Source: Cristatella mucedo
Lineage: Eukaryota; Bryozoa; Phylactolaemata; Cristatellidae
DNA: 64,000 bases
Direction: 5' to 3'
Assembly: GCA_009760855.2 (NCBI GenBank)
Contig: WPIO01000170.1
Span: forward strand, 122,501-186,500
In this document: one piece after another, positions 46,118 through 54,945 of the stretch
Layout: each line of letters opens with the position of its first letter
How positions within the stretch are numbered: position 1 is the first letter of the stretch
Translations under genes and position numbers: made by a program
Notes under the pieces: generated by a model
What the model was told of the DNA's origin: nothing
The model's input: only the letters and a program-made list of their open reading frames with translations
Database searches by the model: none

Positions 46118-49100
46118 TGTGTGTGTGTCAGTGTGTGTGTAAGTGTGTATGTCAGTGTGCTTTCGTGAGCAACAGGCAAGGCAGTAAACTTGAGAGATCC
46201 TGGTGGGCACTGCGTTTGAGGCGTTGCTTGCCGGTTGGTGAGAAGCCTTTGCCATGCTGGAAAGCTTTCAAGCCTTGGGTGCTGGTTTGGCAGAGGTCCC
46301 CGGGGAGGGCTGGTGGTGGTGGTGGTGCCTCCGACAGCTCCGACGGCGGCCGCGCTCTCCTCGGGCACTTGGCGATGCGCATTGGCAGCAAGGCGGGGCG
46401 CCACGGCCGCGCTGGCAGCCGCTGAGCGCATTCCCTGCAAACGGCTGGCCCGCTGCTGCCGCTTTTGCAGACGACGCAGCCGGCGGGGGAGAAGGCGACA
46501 AGGACGAGAAGAAACGGCAGAAGCGCGGTGGCAAGACGGCGGCCAAGAAGGTGCTGAAGAAAACGGAGCCGCAGAAGATCGAGCTGTCCAAAGCCCCGCG
46601 CGGCAAAAAGAAGATGGTCACCGTCATCACCGGCCTCGCCACGTGCGGTAAGTGTGCGTGCCATCGCCTCGGCAGAGGGGGGCGGCGCTGGCGTCGGCGC
46701 CCTCCCGCGCGTGGGTGCATGCTCCCGCACGTGGGCGTGGGGACACGCTTGCACGCTGGTCGCATGCAGGCTCGGGCGGTGCACCATTCACTTCAGCACT
46801 CGCTTGATGGCGCGTGCGATTCTTGACCCCAGGCCACTTCCGGTTGCTGGCTTGCTGCCTGCGCTGGCAGCACGACGCTAGCTTCACGTGGCTGTGCTGC
46901 GCGGCAGTTTGCTGTCACCATGTCATGCCGAACCGTGTGACTTCTCACTGCATCATCGTCTGGAAATTTGGGTGACGTTCAAGTTTGTAACAGCAAGTCT
47001 TAGGCCAGCCCACGGTGGAGGGGGCCCCTGAGTCGGCGGCAGCACGGAGCTGCCACCGAGCTGTCTTGTCACCGCCTGGTGGCATAAGCGCCCTCGTTGC
47101 TGTGCGCTGAGCTTGGGCAAAGGAGCTGGTTTTGTGCTGTGACGAGACGAGAGCGCTCTGCTGTCTTCTCTGGTCGCCAGATATCGACTTGAAGGAGGCG
47201 AGCAAGTTCTTTGGGAGCAAGTTCGCTTGCGGAGCTTCAGTAACTGGCGACGACGAAATCGTCATACAAGGTGACTTCGTCGACGACCTGTTTGACATCC
47301 TGCCCGAGAAGTGGCCTCAGGTAAGCTGTGCCAAGCAAGGGCACCTCGGGACGCCATGGCGCCGGGTCAAGCGTGCGAGCGGCACAGTTGAGCTTCGCTG
47401 ACTTCAGGCCGACGTCGGCATTTTCACGGGCCGATCGTGCATGCTTGCAACGCATTGATTCGCTGGTTTTTGCCGGCTCCATCCCCCCCCCCCAGTCCTC
47501 CCCCTCCCTCATTTTCTCCATCCCCAAGGGATGGGCAGGTGCGGGTCTGCTGACTTTCCAGTCAGCGGTGGCCCTGGCTTCTACATTAATGTCTTAAGAG
47601 ATGGTTGACTGGATGCTGACTCAGCCGACCGGTCAAAAGTGCAGCCTCTCGCCTGACATTGCCTCCCGCTGTAGCAACTAACGTAGATGACAGACGAGTG
47701 GCGTGGCTGCACAACGAACAACTAGCTAGAATAACGCAGTCCCCGCTACTCTAGTTTGCTCCACTTTTTTACCGTCTTTCAACTGTCTTCGGCTTCCTTC
47801 TGTCGCCAGAAAGGATTACTGCAAATGCCAGCTTTTTCGTGATAGTATGTTGGCTGAGAGCCATCTTCGAAATGGGAGTTTCCCGTGACTGTGCCCAGCC
47901 GATTTGCCCCTAACGTTTTGGCTGGTCATCCTTTTGTCCACTTGATAACTCGACCATTGGTGCTGTGGCATGCAAATGGTAGGTTCTTATGCAATATGCT
48001 ATGTTGCTATGTGAAACTGGAATCTATACGGGTAATTGCTCGGATTAGTGATTTAAGCGCATTCAGCTACATGCCGAGAGTGACTGGGGCTGTGGCAGCA
48101 GGCCGGCGTTAGCTGTCGATTGTCGTGTTTAAAAACGAAACTGACTGAAAGCTCATGTAGAGTAAATTAGAAGCTCATGCTGTGTATGCATGTTTTCTTA
48201 AACAGCGAGCATCCAGGGCCTTTTAAAACCATAGCCAAGGTTGCATCTCGTTCAGCTCCGGACCCTGTGCTGCATTGGACTAGGCTCATAATAAGGCAAG
48301 CAAGCATTGCCAGAGTCTTTTACTCTATGTGCACATTCAAACATGCTTCAAAACATGTGTGTGTGGGCGTGTGTGCGCGTGTTTGTGTGTGTGTGTGCGT
48401 GCGTGTGTGCGTATGTGCTAGTTAAATGCCAGCTTCTTGCTTATGAGCACCGAGTGCCAGCCATCCTTTGGGTGGGGGAATCCATGCTTCCGGTTTTCTG
48501 GGCTGAACCGCTTGCTGCCGAAATATCCGGGGCTAACATTCACCTTACATTCATCCTTAACTCCTGCATCCTGCAGCAAGTATTGAGTGCCACTTTCGAT
48601 AAGGCAGGAGGAGGAGGAGGTTGCTGAACTCGCCTAGAGGGAGAAGTGATGACATTGGGCAGGGCGGGGCCTAAACACAGGTGACTCTAACTTGAGGTAG
48701 CAGCATAGTCGATTGAGAGCATTGCATGTTGGAAAAAGTTGTTGCACTGTGGCCGGCACAGCAATGGTCACGTGAGACGAGCCTAGCGGCCGCGTGTTTT
48801 ACCATCCGTAGGTGCTTTTTTGTTGTGCAGCCAGAAAGACCCGCGTGGACAGTTGCAGTCGCCTAGAAGGTTTAACACAAATGCTGACTTGGCCACATTA
48901 GAAAAGAAACTAAAAACGGACGGACGTATCCATCGCAGCATTTAGCGGGTGCCTGTGATTCGTCCTTTATGTGCTTATGCTTGCTGCCACTAACCATACT
49001 TGCATGCTGACCCTGTGCATGTCACCCCTAACCATGTTATTCTTGTTGTTTATCGAGCATGCTACCACTAACCATTCGATCACGTTTCCTTTGCAGCAAA

Positions 49101-50402
49101 TCTAAAGCGCCTAGAAAGACATTGAGTCCTCAGAGGGACCTTTATCAAGTGTGTTATTATTATTACGTTTAGACTAGTTTGGCTGTTGTCCTCTTGTCTT
49201 GTGCCAACTTTTGCAATGTTGGACAACTGAAAGTAGCCAGACTCGACTGGGGAGCTTATGTGCTCATCTGGCCAAAGTGACCGTTATAAAACAGGATGGC
49301 CATAGTCTGTTCTGAGACTAGAGGAGGAGAGATGCTGACTGAGCCAATGTTGAGAGTGAGGCTCTCTCCATAGCTACTAGGTCGATCCTGCTGTCGTTTC
49401 AGTGCAAGAAAGTTGACTGCCGTCCAAGTGCAATTGTCGGCAATACAGGCTAGAAGCCAAGGAGAATGGCTTCGCCAGTCGGGCTGAGTGTCGTCTGCAT
49501 ATAGAAAGGCTAGCTGAATTGTGCTGGCTTGTCGGCAGCAGTGATTCATTCTACTGCGACCAACAGGGTGCTTAGCGAGCAGAAGGGGATCTAGCCAGCA
49601 GAAGTGGGCCTAACTAGCTCTGATCACTGGGGCTATCCCTTACTTTAAGTGCTCAGTGGACAACAGAGTAGGCCGTTGGTATTTGCGCTCCGAATCTCCT
49701 CCGTTAGCACCTAAACTGCTGCCGTGCTGTGCCAGCGATACCCAGGCGTGTCGATGCTTTAAAGAAGGACTCTCTTTGGTAGTCTGTGGTGTCAAACGAC
49801 ACCGATAGATCGAGCATAGGTAGCTCAAAAAGAATCAGCCGGCTCCCGAGTCAGCTCGCCCGAGAGAGGGTTGCCACGAGCGCTCGACAGCAGCGGCTCC
49901 CGCCGGGTGATGGTTGAATCGGCTTGCTAGATTTGATGTAGGGCCAAGCCAGGAGGACCATGTGCCAGAGGCTGCGTTCTGCTTGTCGGCTGCGCATCGT
50001 AGACTCGAGCCCGGCCTCCGTGTCTTGGTTTGCTCCCACTAAATGCCGACCCTGACGGCACAGCCACACGGGCTGCTTCTTGTGCACGTTTATCCCGTAG
50101 GTAGCAGCTTGTGGGGTGAGGGCGATGGAGAGGGAGCCTCTCTCTCCGCCCTCCTGGAGCTCCCCAGCTCGTCTGCTTACACGTCCTTCGATCCCGCCCG
50201 CCGATCTGACCCGCACCTGCCCTCAACGCACGCAGCTTTCACCGATCGCTCTCACCGTCATTGCGTTCGCATATCTGGCGAGCGACGCTCTTTGGTTTGT
50301 CGTCCTGCGATTGCTTGGCTGTGATTGACGAACTGCTCATGCTCTATGCGTTTACAGATCGATGAGGACTCGATAGAAGATCTGGGTGAGATGAAGCGGT
50401 AG
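28909..50402 (+). CDS. DENR: DENR, density-regulated re-initiation and release factor (six coding exons)
   Basis: Joining 28909-29005, 44048-44067, 45061-45148, 46471-46647, 47181-47320 and 50358-50402 gives 567 nt, 188 residues plus TAG, with every junction GT-AG and in frame. Human DENR has 198 residues. Residues 31-50 carry Cys31, Cys34, Cys41 and Cys50 with the spacing of the DENR zinc site that docks MCTS1. Residues about 75-117 are a Lys-rich linker ('KRQKRGGK', '[12 protein letters not shown]'). Residues about 103-176 are a SUI1/eIF1-like domain ('[20 protein letters not shown]', '[13 protein letters not shown]'), ending '[11 protein letters not shown]'. With MCTS1 the protein removes deacylated tRNA from post-termination 40S subunits and supports re-initiation after short uORFs in the cytoplasm. 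An in-frame TGA lies just upstream of the ATG. Introns are 15.0, 1.0, 1.3, 0.5 and 3.0 kb. Confidence 0.95.
29006..30779. other. DENR intron 1, 5' part
   Basis: No repeat family or exon was recognised in this stretch. The rest of intron 1 (to 44047) holds the elements listed below. Confidence 0.5.
30780..31690 (+). mobile_element. LINE-A copy in DENR intron 1
   Basis: Decayed thumb and C-terminal domain: '[20 protein letters not shown]', '[20 protein letters not shown]', '[20 protein letters not shown]'. Then 3' UTR, tail motif and (ATT)n. Frameshifted. Confidence 0.85.
31774..32534. mobile_element. pogo/Tigger-like non-autonomous element in DENR intron 1
   Basis: Left 'cagtacctcggcttgcaag' and right 'cttgtaagccgaagtaccac' (then tgta) are inverted repeats. 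Inside each end come 'gagatacgagc...' and 'gaattaaacttg / ttcgagacaag'-type blocks plus 'ggattaatggcatttcaatt', typical of Tigger-type Tc1/mariner ends. TA is present next to both ends. No transposase frame is left. Confidence 0.65.
32535..32947. other. Unassigned interval in DENR intron 1
   Basis: Contains an internal near-duplicate: 'tactttgttttgcacagatt' (32535) and 'tactttgttttgtacatatt' (32592), each followed by 'ga..c.gagattag.atg'. Confidence 0.45.
32948..33240 (-). mobile_element. LINE-A 3' end
   Basis: Tail, 3' UTR and the first codons of the C-terminus ('ttaaatgtggtcaagtcagg'). It is truncated where unrelated sequence begins at 33241. Confidence 0.85.
33395..36000 (-). mobile_element. 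LINE-B, the longest copy (endonuclease end to 3' UTR)
   Basis: Reading the minus strand from 36000: the C-terminal half of an APE endonuclease (35999-35655: '[17 protein letters not shown]', 'GHILDLVI', 'LSDHFSVSF'). A linker follows (35671-35198), then the RT N-terminus (35219-34674: '[12 protein letters not shown]', '[20 protein letters not shown]'). A 383-residue open frame (34587-33436) holds '[20 protein letters not shown]', '[13 protein letters not shown]' with intact YADD, and the C-terminal domain to '[20 protein letters not shown]'. At least two or three frameshifts and a deletion near 34600-34700 break it, and the 5' end is missing. Clade CR1/L2. It lies antisense in DENR intron 1. 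Confidence 0.9.
36165..36245 (+). mobile_element. LINE-A tail only
   Basis: 'gcaaagtgcctagaaagaga', 'gagttctctgagggtgcttt', then T-rich (ATT)n. Confidence 0.8.
36246..37449. other. Unassigned interval in DENR intron 1
   Basis: No repeat or exon was recognised. Confidence 0.35.
37450..38373 (+). mobile_element. Strongly decayed LINE-A copy
   Basis: Begins at the 'YVDDTQLY'-equivalent DNA ('gctgatgactgatgtacagc'). It continues through 'NFLKLDGH', '[18 protein letters not shown]', and 'tgcaaaactctgcagctagg', then the 3' UTR and tail. Many indels. Confidence 0.75.
38390..38550 (+). mobile_element. SINE1, diverged copy
   Basis: Head 'cccacgagttaaggtgctcg', B box 'ttggttcgaatctgcagtgg', body 'gcgactctttattgccaact', end 'ccttggctgttaaatcggct'. 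It sits just downstream of the LINE-A tail. Confidence 0.7.
38610..38960 (-). mobile_element. LINE-A C-terminal fragment
   Basis: The minus strand matches the LINE-A C-terminal coding region from the 'TTFK' block back to '[15 protein letters not shown]' ('gctcacgacagacaaaccta'). It has no tail. Confidence 0.8.
39025..40370 (+). mobile_element. LINE-A, longest plus-strand copy, with tandem in-frame duplication
   Basis: RT palm '[20 protein letters not shown]' then '[15 protein letters not shown]' (YVDD instead of the usual YADD). A frameshift follows, then '[20 protein letters not shown]', '[20 protein letters not shown]' and the thumb. A 66-nt segment (about 39577-39708) is repeated once, duplicating 22 residues ('[20 protein letters not shown]' twice). 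The C-terminal domain is in two further frames to 40141, then 3' UTR, tail and (ATT)n. Inactive because of at least three frameshifts. Confidence 0.9.
40371..40866. other. Unassigned interval in DENR intron 1
   Basis: Nothing recognised. Confidence 0.35.
40867..41406. repeat. 540-bp polypyrimidine (CT-rich) tract
   Basis: CT dinucleotides with C runs, (TG)n patches and a (TGTC)n block at 41268-41320, ending in about 70 bp of pure CT. It lies on the sense strand of DENR intron 1. The long S/L- and R/E-rich frames here are artefacts. Confidence 0.98.
41407..42449. other. Unassigned interval in DENR intron 1
   Basis: Includes a short CAG run (42027-42047); no exon was recognised. Confidence 0.35.
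42450..42560 (+). mobile_element. Degenerate LINE-A tail
   Basis: 'gcttcctttgccaaccgatg', 'gtaaagtgcctagaaagaga', then weak homology to (ATT)n. Confidence 0.65.
42561..44047. other. 3' end of DENR intron 1
   Basis: No repeat was recognised. The last 20 nt ('tgctctttctcttttgtag') make a strong polypyrimidine tract and acceptor for the microexon. Confidence 0.45.
44048..44067 (+). CDS. DENR: DENR coding exon 2, 20-nt microexon
   Basis: 'agtgcggcttaccacccgag' between 'ctcttttgtag' and 'gtgaga'. With the last base of exon 1 it encodes E-C-G-L-P-P-E, where other DENR proteins have V-C-S-L-P-T-E. It supplies the second zinc cysteine (Cys34) and restores the frame from phase 1 to phase 0. Skipping it would remove 20 nt and shift the frame. 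Confidence 0.88.
44577..44668. repeat. C-run and (CT)n microsatellite in DENR intron 2
   Basis: C-rich stretch leading into about 68 bp of CT. Confidence 0.97.
44777..44892. repeat. 50/51-bp tandem repeat, 2.3 copies
   Basis: 'ttgccgatgactag' recurs at 44777, 44827 and 44878. The unit also contains 'atgactattcatctatatca'. It lies in DENR intron 2, about 170 bp before exon 3. Confidence 0.9.
45061..45148 (+). CDS. DENR: DENR coding exon 3
   Basis: Between 'cccttctgctgcag' and 'gtaggt'. Encodes '[20 protein letters not shown]' and 'EEFDKLTPA', with the third and fourth zinc cysteines; ends in phase 1. Confidence 0.95.
46060..46160. repeat. (GT)n-rich tract in DENR intron 3
   Basis: GT repeat with 'gtca' interruptions. 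Confidence 0.95.
46471..46647 (+). CDS. DENR: DENR coding exon 4
   Basis: Between 'ccgcttttgcag' and 'gtaagt'. Encodes the charged linker ('[20 protein letters not shown]') and the start of the SUI1-like domain ('[20 protein letters not shown]', 'LATC'). Confidence 0.95.
47181..47320 (+). CDS. DENR: DENR coding exon 5
   Basis: Between 'tctggtcgccag' and 'gtaagc'. Encodes the core of the SUI1 domain: '[20 protein letters not shown]', '[20 protein letters not shown]', 'PEKWPQ'. Confidence 0.96.
47321..48884. other. DENR intron 5, 5' half
   Basis: One (GT)n tract at 48354-48418; otherwise nothing recognised. Confidence 0.4.
48354..48418. repeat. (GT)n microsatellite
   Basis: GT/GC-interrupted repeat. 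Confidence 0.95.
48885..49165 (+). mobile_element. LINE-A 3' UTR and tail in DENR intron 5
   Basis: From 'gacttggccacattagaaaa' through 'atgcatgctgaccctgtgca'-type 3' UTR to the tail motif and (ATT)n. The uninterrupted UTR makes it a good reference for split copies. Confidence 0.88.
49245..49840 (-). mobile_element. LINE-A RT fragment, antisense in DENR intron 5
   Basis: The minus strand shows '[15 protein letters not shown]', '[20 protein letters not shown]' and '[14 protein letters not shown]'. 'gtggtgtcaaacgacaccg' near 49790 may be the 'AFDTxxH' block. Frames are broken and there is no tail. Confidence 0.75.
49841..50357. other. 3' end of DENR intron 5
   Basis: No repeat was recognised; it ends 'ctatgcgtttacag' before exon 6. 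Confidence 0.4.
50358..50402 (+). CDS. DENR: DENR coding exon 6 and stop
   Basis: Encodes '[14 protein letters not shown]' then TAG, matching the conserved DENR C-terminus; preceded by 'gcgtttacag'. Confidence 0.93.
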   Translation: MDEDSIEDLGEMKR

Positions 50403-50803
50403 CAAGCCGCCTCTGCAGCGGTAGCAAACGAGCTATTTATTCACCTAGACGATAAGCAATTGCAAATATAATTCCCTGGAAGAGCAAATGTTTGTTCTCG
50501 GCGATCCGCTGCTATTGCACGTGACAGGTCTCTGGGCGCGGGCTCCTCAAAAGCGTTTGTGAGCATCTGTAGCACACCGGTGACCCCCCTCGCCTCCCCA
50601 TTCGCACTGGCTCAGGGGCTCGGTGCACAGCGCGTGGCTGTGCGGGGGGGGGGGGGGGAGGGGGCAGCGTGCAGCCGCACTGCCTGGCCGGTCAGCATAA
50701 CCGCGGGGGCACGGCGCGTGTGCAGTCGATGTGACGCTCACGCACGTGCCCAGGCGGACAGGGCGCCCAGTCCAGTGGTCCAGGCAAGCGCGTGCGTGCC
50801 CGG
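50403..50803. other. Shared 3' region of two convergent genes
   Basis: About 400 bp between the DENR and SH3-gene stop codons. 'gcaaatataattcc' at about 50461 is a possible non-canonical poly(A) signal for DENR. A run of 14 or more G lies near 50645. No AATAAA was seen on either strand. Confidence 0.5.
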
Positions 50804-52546
50804 TCACCTGTACGGCTCGTACCAGGGCCGTCCGGGCCGCGGCTCGGCGCTCTGCTGCTGGTGCTGCTGAGCAAGGCGCTGGACAGCGCTGCGCAACTCC
50901 TCTGTCGTCGGCTGCAAGTTGAACGTCACACTGCGCGTCGGATAGTGACCGTACGGCGAGTGCAGACTCCTCGCCTCTCTGGGAAGCCCTGCATGAGCGC
51001 CTCGTGCCTGCGTGAGCGCTTCGTCGTCGGAGCAGGAAGTCGCCGTCGCGACTGCACGCGGTAGCGAAAGTGATCGCTGCAACTCCGCCGACGATGGCCT
51101 CGGCGGAGGCAGCGGTGGAGGCGGAAGCAGCAGCAGCAGTGGGTCGTCCAAGGCGCTGCTGCTTCTGCTGCCACCTTTGCCGCTGCCGCACTGCCCGTCT
51201 TCGTAGCCACGCTTGACCGCGCCGAAGCCTCTCGGTCCGTGCTCGGCCTGTTGTTGCCGGCGTCCGCCCACCGGAAGAAGAGCGGCGGGTCGTCCGAGCT
51301 CGGCGTAGTGCGGCGGGCTCTGGCAGAGGCATTTGCTCGTCGACTTGGTCGTCGTGTTTGCGCACGGCCACGGGCAGAGGCAGCACGGGCACATGTCGGC
51401 TGCTGCTGCGGCCTCCTCCGACTCGTCCTCGGCTTCCTCCTCCAAGCTGTCGCAGCAGCTGCTCCTGCTGTTGCTGCCGAAGCTGCTCGTCGCCGCGGAG
51501 TCGGCGGCGGCCGAGGCGACGCTGCGGATGTCGGCGGCGGCGTCTGCCGGTGGCGGCGGCGGTGGCAGCAGCAGGGGCGCGTCCCAGCACCAGTCCAAGG
51601 AGGAGCTGCTGCTGCTGGAGCCGTTGCTCTCGCCGATGCCGCTCTCGTCCTGCTTGTCGCAGGTCGAGAGCGGCTGCGGCAGTGTCAGCGCCGGTGACAG
51701 CGGGACGCCCTGCTTCCTGTCACCGTTGCGGCAGAAGCCAGAGCAGCAGTGGCAGCAGTCGGGCTCCCGTGGCAGAGGGCAGGCCGCTTCTCGGACCGCA
51801 GCGGTCGCCGACGACCACGACGTCAGAGGCACGGAGGCCGAGGAAGGTCCGAGGGAGCAGGCGGCCATTGCCGAACCGAAGGCGTTGCCCATTTGCCTTC
51901 CACTGCCGCCGCTGCAGCAGCTTGTGCTCAGGCTGCCGAGTGCTGGTAGGCCGCGGCAGTCGGCCCGAGGTGGCGGCGAGCCCGCAGCCGCGGCGGTGGC
52001 CAGCCGGACTCCAGTGGCACGAGCCCTGCCGTCGTCGCCTGTTTCTGCATGCGGCGGCGAGTACCGCGATGTTGGCTCAACTCGTTCTTGGTTCTGCCAC
52101 AAGTCGCACTCGCTCGTTGAACCGCTTTGAAACTCCTTCGGTGGGGGGTAGATTTCACAAGGTTGAGCGGCTAAGTCTGTGGACGAAGCCTCTTCACCCG
52201 TTGAGTGCCCGTTGTAATGGTCGACCGCTGGCCGTTTCCTTTGTTGGTCACCTCGTTTGTTTTGTATATCCACTGCAGGCGAAGCGTAGAAGTCCTGTAC
52301 GGCATCGCAGTAGTTGAGTGGCACGTAGCCGCGTTGTCCGCCCGGCTTCATGTTGGCAACGAAGGCCCAGCCCTCCAGTGCGAACATGATGTACACGTCG
52401 TCACCTCGGCGCACGCTCAGCTCCGTCGACCCCTTCGTAGCTGTGAAGTCGCTGAGGATAGTCGCCAGGACGTAGGTGGGCGCCTGAGGGGACGATCCCT
52501 CGAGCAGCTTGTCGAGTAGGCGTTCGTTCTCGGCGTCAGTGGCCAT
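50804..52546 (-). CDS. SH3-domain protein with long low-complexity tail (580 aa)
   Basis: A single open frame on the minus strand. An in-frame TAG lies five codons upstream of the ATG, so this Met is the start if the exon is unspliced. Residues 26-82 form one SH3 domain: 'VLATILSDFTATKGSTELSV' (RT loop), 'RRGDDVYIMFALEGWAFVAN' (n-Src loop with the first ligand-binding Trp, W60) and 'GQRGYVPLNYC' (the conserved GYVPxNY end). The remaining 500 residues are disordered in appearance: Ser, Ala and Pro runs, Cys clusters ('CCHCCSGFC', 'CPCCLCPWPC'), an acidic block, and 'DESGIGES', which is close to a beta-TrCP phosphodegron. The C-terminus 'RSVTFNLQPTTEELRSAVQR' looks less repetitive and may be conserved. 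Likely a cytoplasmic adaptor; I do not recognise the family. The last codons 'CAG|GTGACC' could be a splice donor, so the C-terminus may differ. Confidence 0.8.
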   Translation of the reverse strand: MATDAENERLLDKLLEGSSPQAPTYVLATILSDFTATKGSTELSVRRGDDVYIMFALEGWAFVANMKPGGQRGYVPLNYCDAVQDFYASPAVDIQNKRGDQQRKRPAVDHYNGHSTGEEASSTDLAAQPCEIYPPPKEFQSGSTSECDLWQNQERVEPTSRYSPPHAETGDDGRARATGVRLATAAAAGSPPPRADCRGLPALGSLSTSCCSGGSGRQMGNAFGSAMAACSLGPSSASVPLTSWSSATAAVREAACPLPREPDCCHCCSGFCRNGDRKQGVPLSPALTLPQPLSTCDKQDESGIGESNGSSSSSSSLDWCWDAPLLLPPPPPPADAAADIRSVASAAADSAATSSFGSNSRSSCCDSLEEEAEDESEEAAAAADMCPCCLCPWPCANTTTKSTSKCLCQSPPHYAELGRPAALLPVGGRRQQQAEHGPRGFGAVKRGYEDGQCGSGKGGSRSSSALDDPLLLLLPPPPLPPPRPSSAELQRSLSLPRAVATATSCSDDEALTQARGAHAGLPREARSLHSPYGHYPTRSVTFNLQPTTEELRSAVQRLAQQHQQQSAEPRPGRPWYEPYR

Positions 52547-53984
52547 ATATGCTGCTTGCTAGCCGGTGTAGACGTATTCTTCTGCCGCTAAAAGGTGGGT
52601 CGGGCTGTTCTGTCGGAATCTTAAGGATTCACTTGCGTGCATCACGAAGCAAACAACGAAATGGCCCCGTCGAAGGGGGCATGCAAGTGCTGCCCCTATA
52701 ATAGATTAGATAGTTTCTCTCGAATCAATTTGCACCCGTCGCATTGTTTGGACCGCTCGGCTATGCCCTGTGAGCAGGCTTGCCAGCAAGCGTACTCGGA
52801 TGGCCCTGCCGCTGTCAACAAACAGATAATACGTGTCATTAGGCAGCGGATTTCCTGAATAACAGTGCATTCTGCTTGATTGTCTCTGCTGATGGAGTGC
52901 TAAACCAGTCTTTTGTCGGAAGCCCCTCCCCTCCCCCCCCCCTGGCGATTCGTAGCTAGGGCGCAGCAGCTAGTCGTAGGCTGCCAAAGTACCTGCCGAA
53001 CAGGGAGCTGACTGAGACACACCTATGTAGCCCGGGCCTGCGTAGGCCGAACTCTAAACTGATCGCTGATTAACGGTTTGTCGCTGTTCTGCCCGTCGAA
53101 GTGAAGCGTCCAGGGGGCAGTGCTCCTTCCTCATCTTGTTTTTAAATGTGGACGATTGGCACGAACCGCTAAACACGGGGAGCTTAGGTAAATCACTGCA
53201 GCCGTACCTGCTGTAAGAGGGGAAGAGTGCTTGCAAGATGCTCGGTTGCCACGGAGAGCAGCTGGTGTCGGCGTTGAAGCTGGTGCAGACCAGGGTCAGC
53301 TGATGTCGTTCAAGGATTAGGTGTGTTCGAGGTGGTATGAGTGCCTTCATGTGTACATACAAGTGTCCAGAGTGGGGCAGGGGGAGAGAGAGAGAGAGAG
53401 AGAGAGTAAAAATCGGGAGCGTTTGAGATCCCTTTAGTGATATCACAGTGCTGTAGACTGGCAGATGTAGATGGCAGCTCCAGCTCACCGGGAACGACTA
53501 AAAGGATACTCAAGCTTCACTGAAAAGCAGCTGCAGCTCATTTGCGTTGAGCATACTCTAGTTTACTTGGCACGCCGGAGGCTAACGTTCTGCTACGTCA
53601 ATCGAGACGTCTGACTGAGTGACCTGCACATCAAGCTCAGTTCAGTTCTAGTTCAAGAATGCCGGCGCTTGACGGTAGCGTAAGCGATCCTCCTTCGGCT
53701 AGGACTCGTGCAACGTTTGCTTCGGCTAGGACTCGTCGCCATTGTTGGAAAGTTTCGCTCGCCCGATGCAGAATTTTGTCCGGCAGCCTTGACCTGCCGA
53801 GAGGATGCCAAAGGACGTCTGTATGAGAGCAGATTTGTGGCGGCAGCGGGCTTCTTAAAAGTGCCTATGGAGACTGGCAACTCTAGTGGAATTTTGCTAA
53901 TGTAGAAGCCGCTGGATTGCGGCTAAATATATCGGAGACGTCCTCGATTTAGAATCCAAGTTTGGATAATTCATGAAATAGCAG
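52547..53984. other. Region upstream of the SH3 gene
   Basis: The presumed promoter and 5' UTR lie at its left end. 'cttcggctaggactcgt' occurs twice near 53693-53736. One GA tract; no other feature. Confidence 0.4.
53383..53406. repeat. Short (GA)n
   Basis: Twelve GA units. Confidence 0.95.
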
Positions 53985-54143
53985 CAAGTTGGTTTGGCTC
54001 AGTGGCTAAGGCGCTCACCAGACCTTGGTGAATGCATTTAATGCAGATTCAAGGCGAATGCATTTAATGACCGAGGTCGTGAGCTCGAGCCCCGTGGCAT
54101 ATGTGAGCCGCTTGAATAGCTATCACGTTCTCTTAGGGCGCCA
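53985..54143 (+). mobile_element. SINE2 copy with internal duplication
   Basis: A box 'ttggctcagtggctaaggcg', then 'gaatgcatttaatg' twice about 30 nt apart. B box 'gagctcgagccccg', then 'ggcatatgtgagccgcttga' and 'cacgttctcttagggcgcc', the LINE-A-like tail. Other SINE2 copies have the 'tttaatg' box once. Confidence 0.8.
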
Positions 54144-54945
54144 ATCGTATGAATTATATTTATATTCATTCATTAAAAGTTCATTACCAACACGCTCGCT
54201 AGGCATTGACGACTGCACTCTTGTCAGCAGCCACCAGACTTCACGCGAGTTTCTACCATTTCTTGTTACAACATGCGCATGCTCCGCCGACTGTGTTGTT
54301 AAACTAGTTCCCTTGCCCAGGCGTAGCAAGAGCAGCCTCTGTCAAGCACAAGCAAATGCGCTACGATCCCTCGTCAGCACGGATTTCAAGCAAACTCCTC
54401 TAAGAACAAGCTGTTCTGAGACACTGGCTCAGCCCGACGAACTGTGGCAACTTGTCCCGAACGTCTCGATTTCCACGCCATCACAAACTCACCACTCTGC
54501 CTGCCACTGCTGAGCTGCTGAGGGCACTTGCTGAACACTGCAGCTTTAGAATCTATGGCTACCGGAAGGTGTGAGAAACTAGCTCACGCGTGAGCACTCT
54601 GAGCGCTACGCTGAGTGGGCATGTGCGCATGACTCGCTGTCGCATACGCCAATGCAAGTATGCCACAGCGCCTGCAAACAATACTTGCACGCTAATTCGC
54701 CGGCCACTGAAGCGCACGAGCCGCGAGCTCGCACGCACGCGTCGCTCGCTCGAGCTCGAACACGAAGGTATATACTCCCATGGAGAGCAAGCAGGGGGCC
54801 GGGGGGGGGGAGCACGGGCGGGGCGGCCGCCAGATATCTCCAGTCTGACGAGGAACCTTGGTGCGGAGCGAGCACTTCGCACAGGCCTTACAAGTACGCT
54901 AACGGCATTGACACCTAACGGTACGCAGACAAAAGAGTTTGCGAG
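54144..54945. other. Unassigned interval
   Basis: No feature recognised; a G-run lies near 54802. Confidence 0.35.

Noticed and set aside
45190-46887. Multiple 100-210-residue ORFs across DENR introns 3 and 4
   Set aside because: They are GC-rich shadows overlapping the true exon at 46471-46647; none has a recognisable domain.
50547-51590. 347-residue minus-strand and 319-residue plus-strand ORFs over the SH3 gene
   Set aside because: They are alternative frames of the GC-rich low-complexity part of the SH3 gene.
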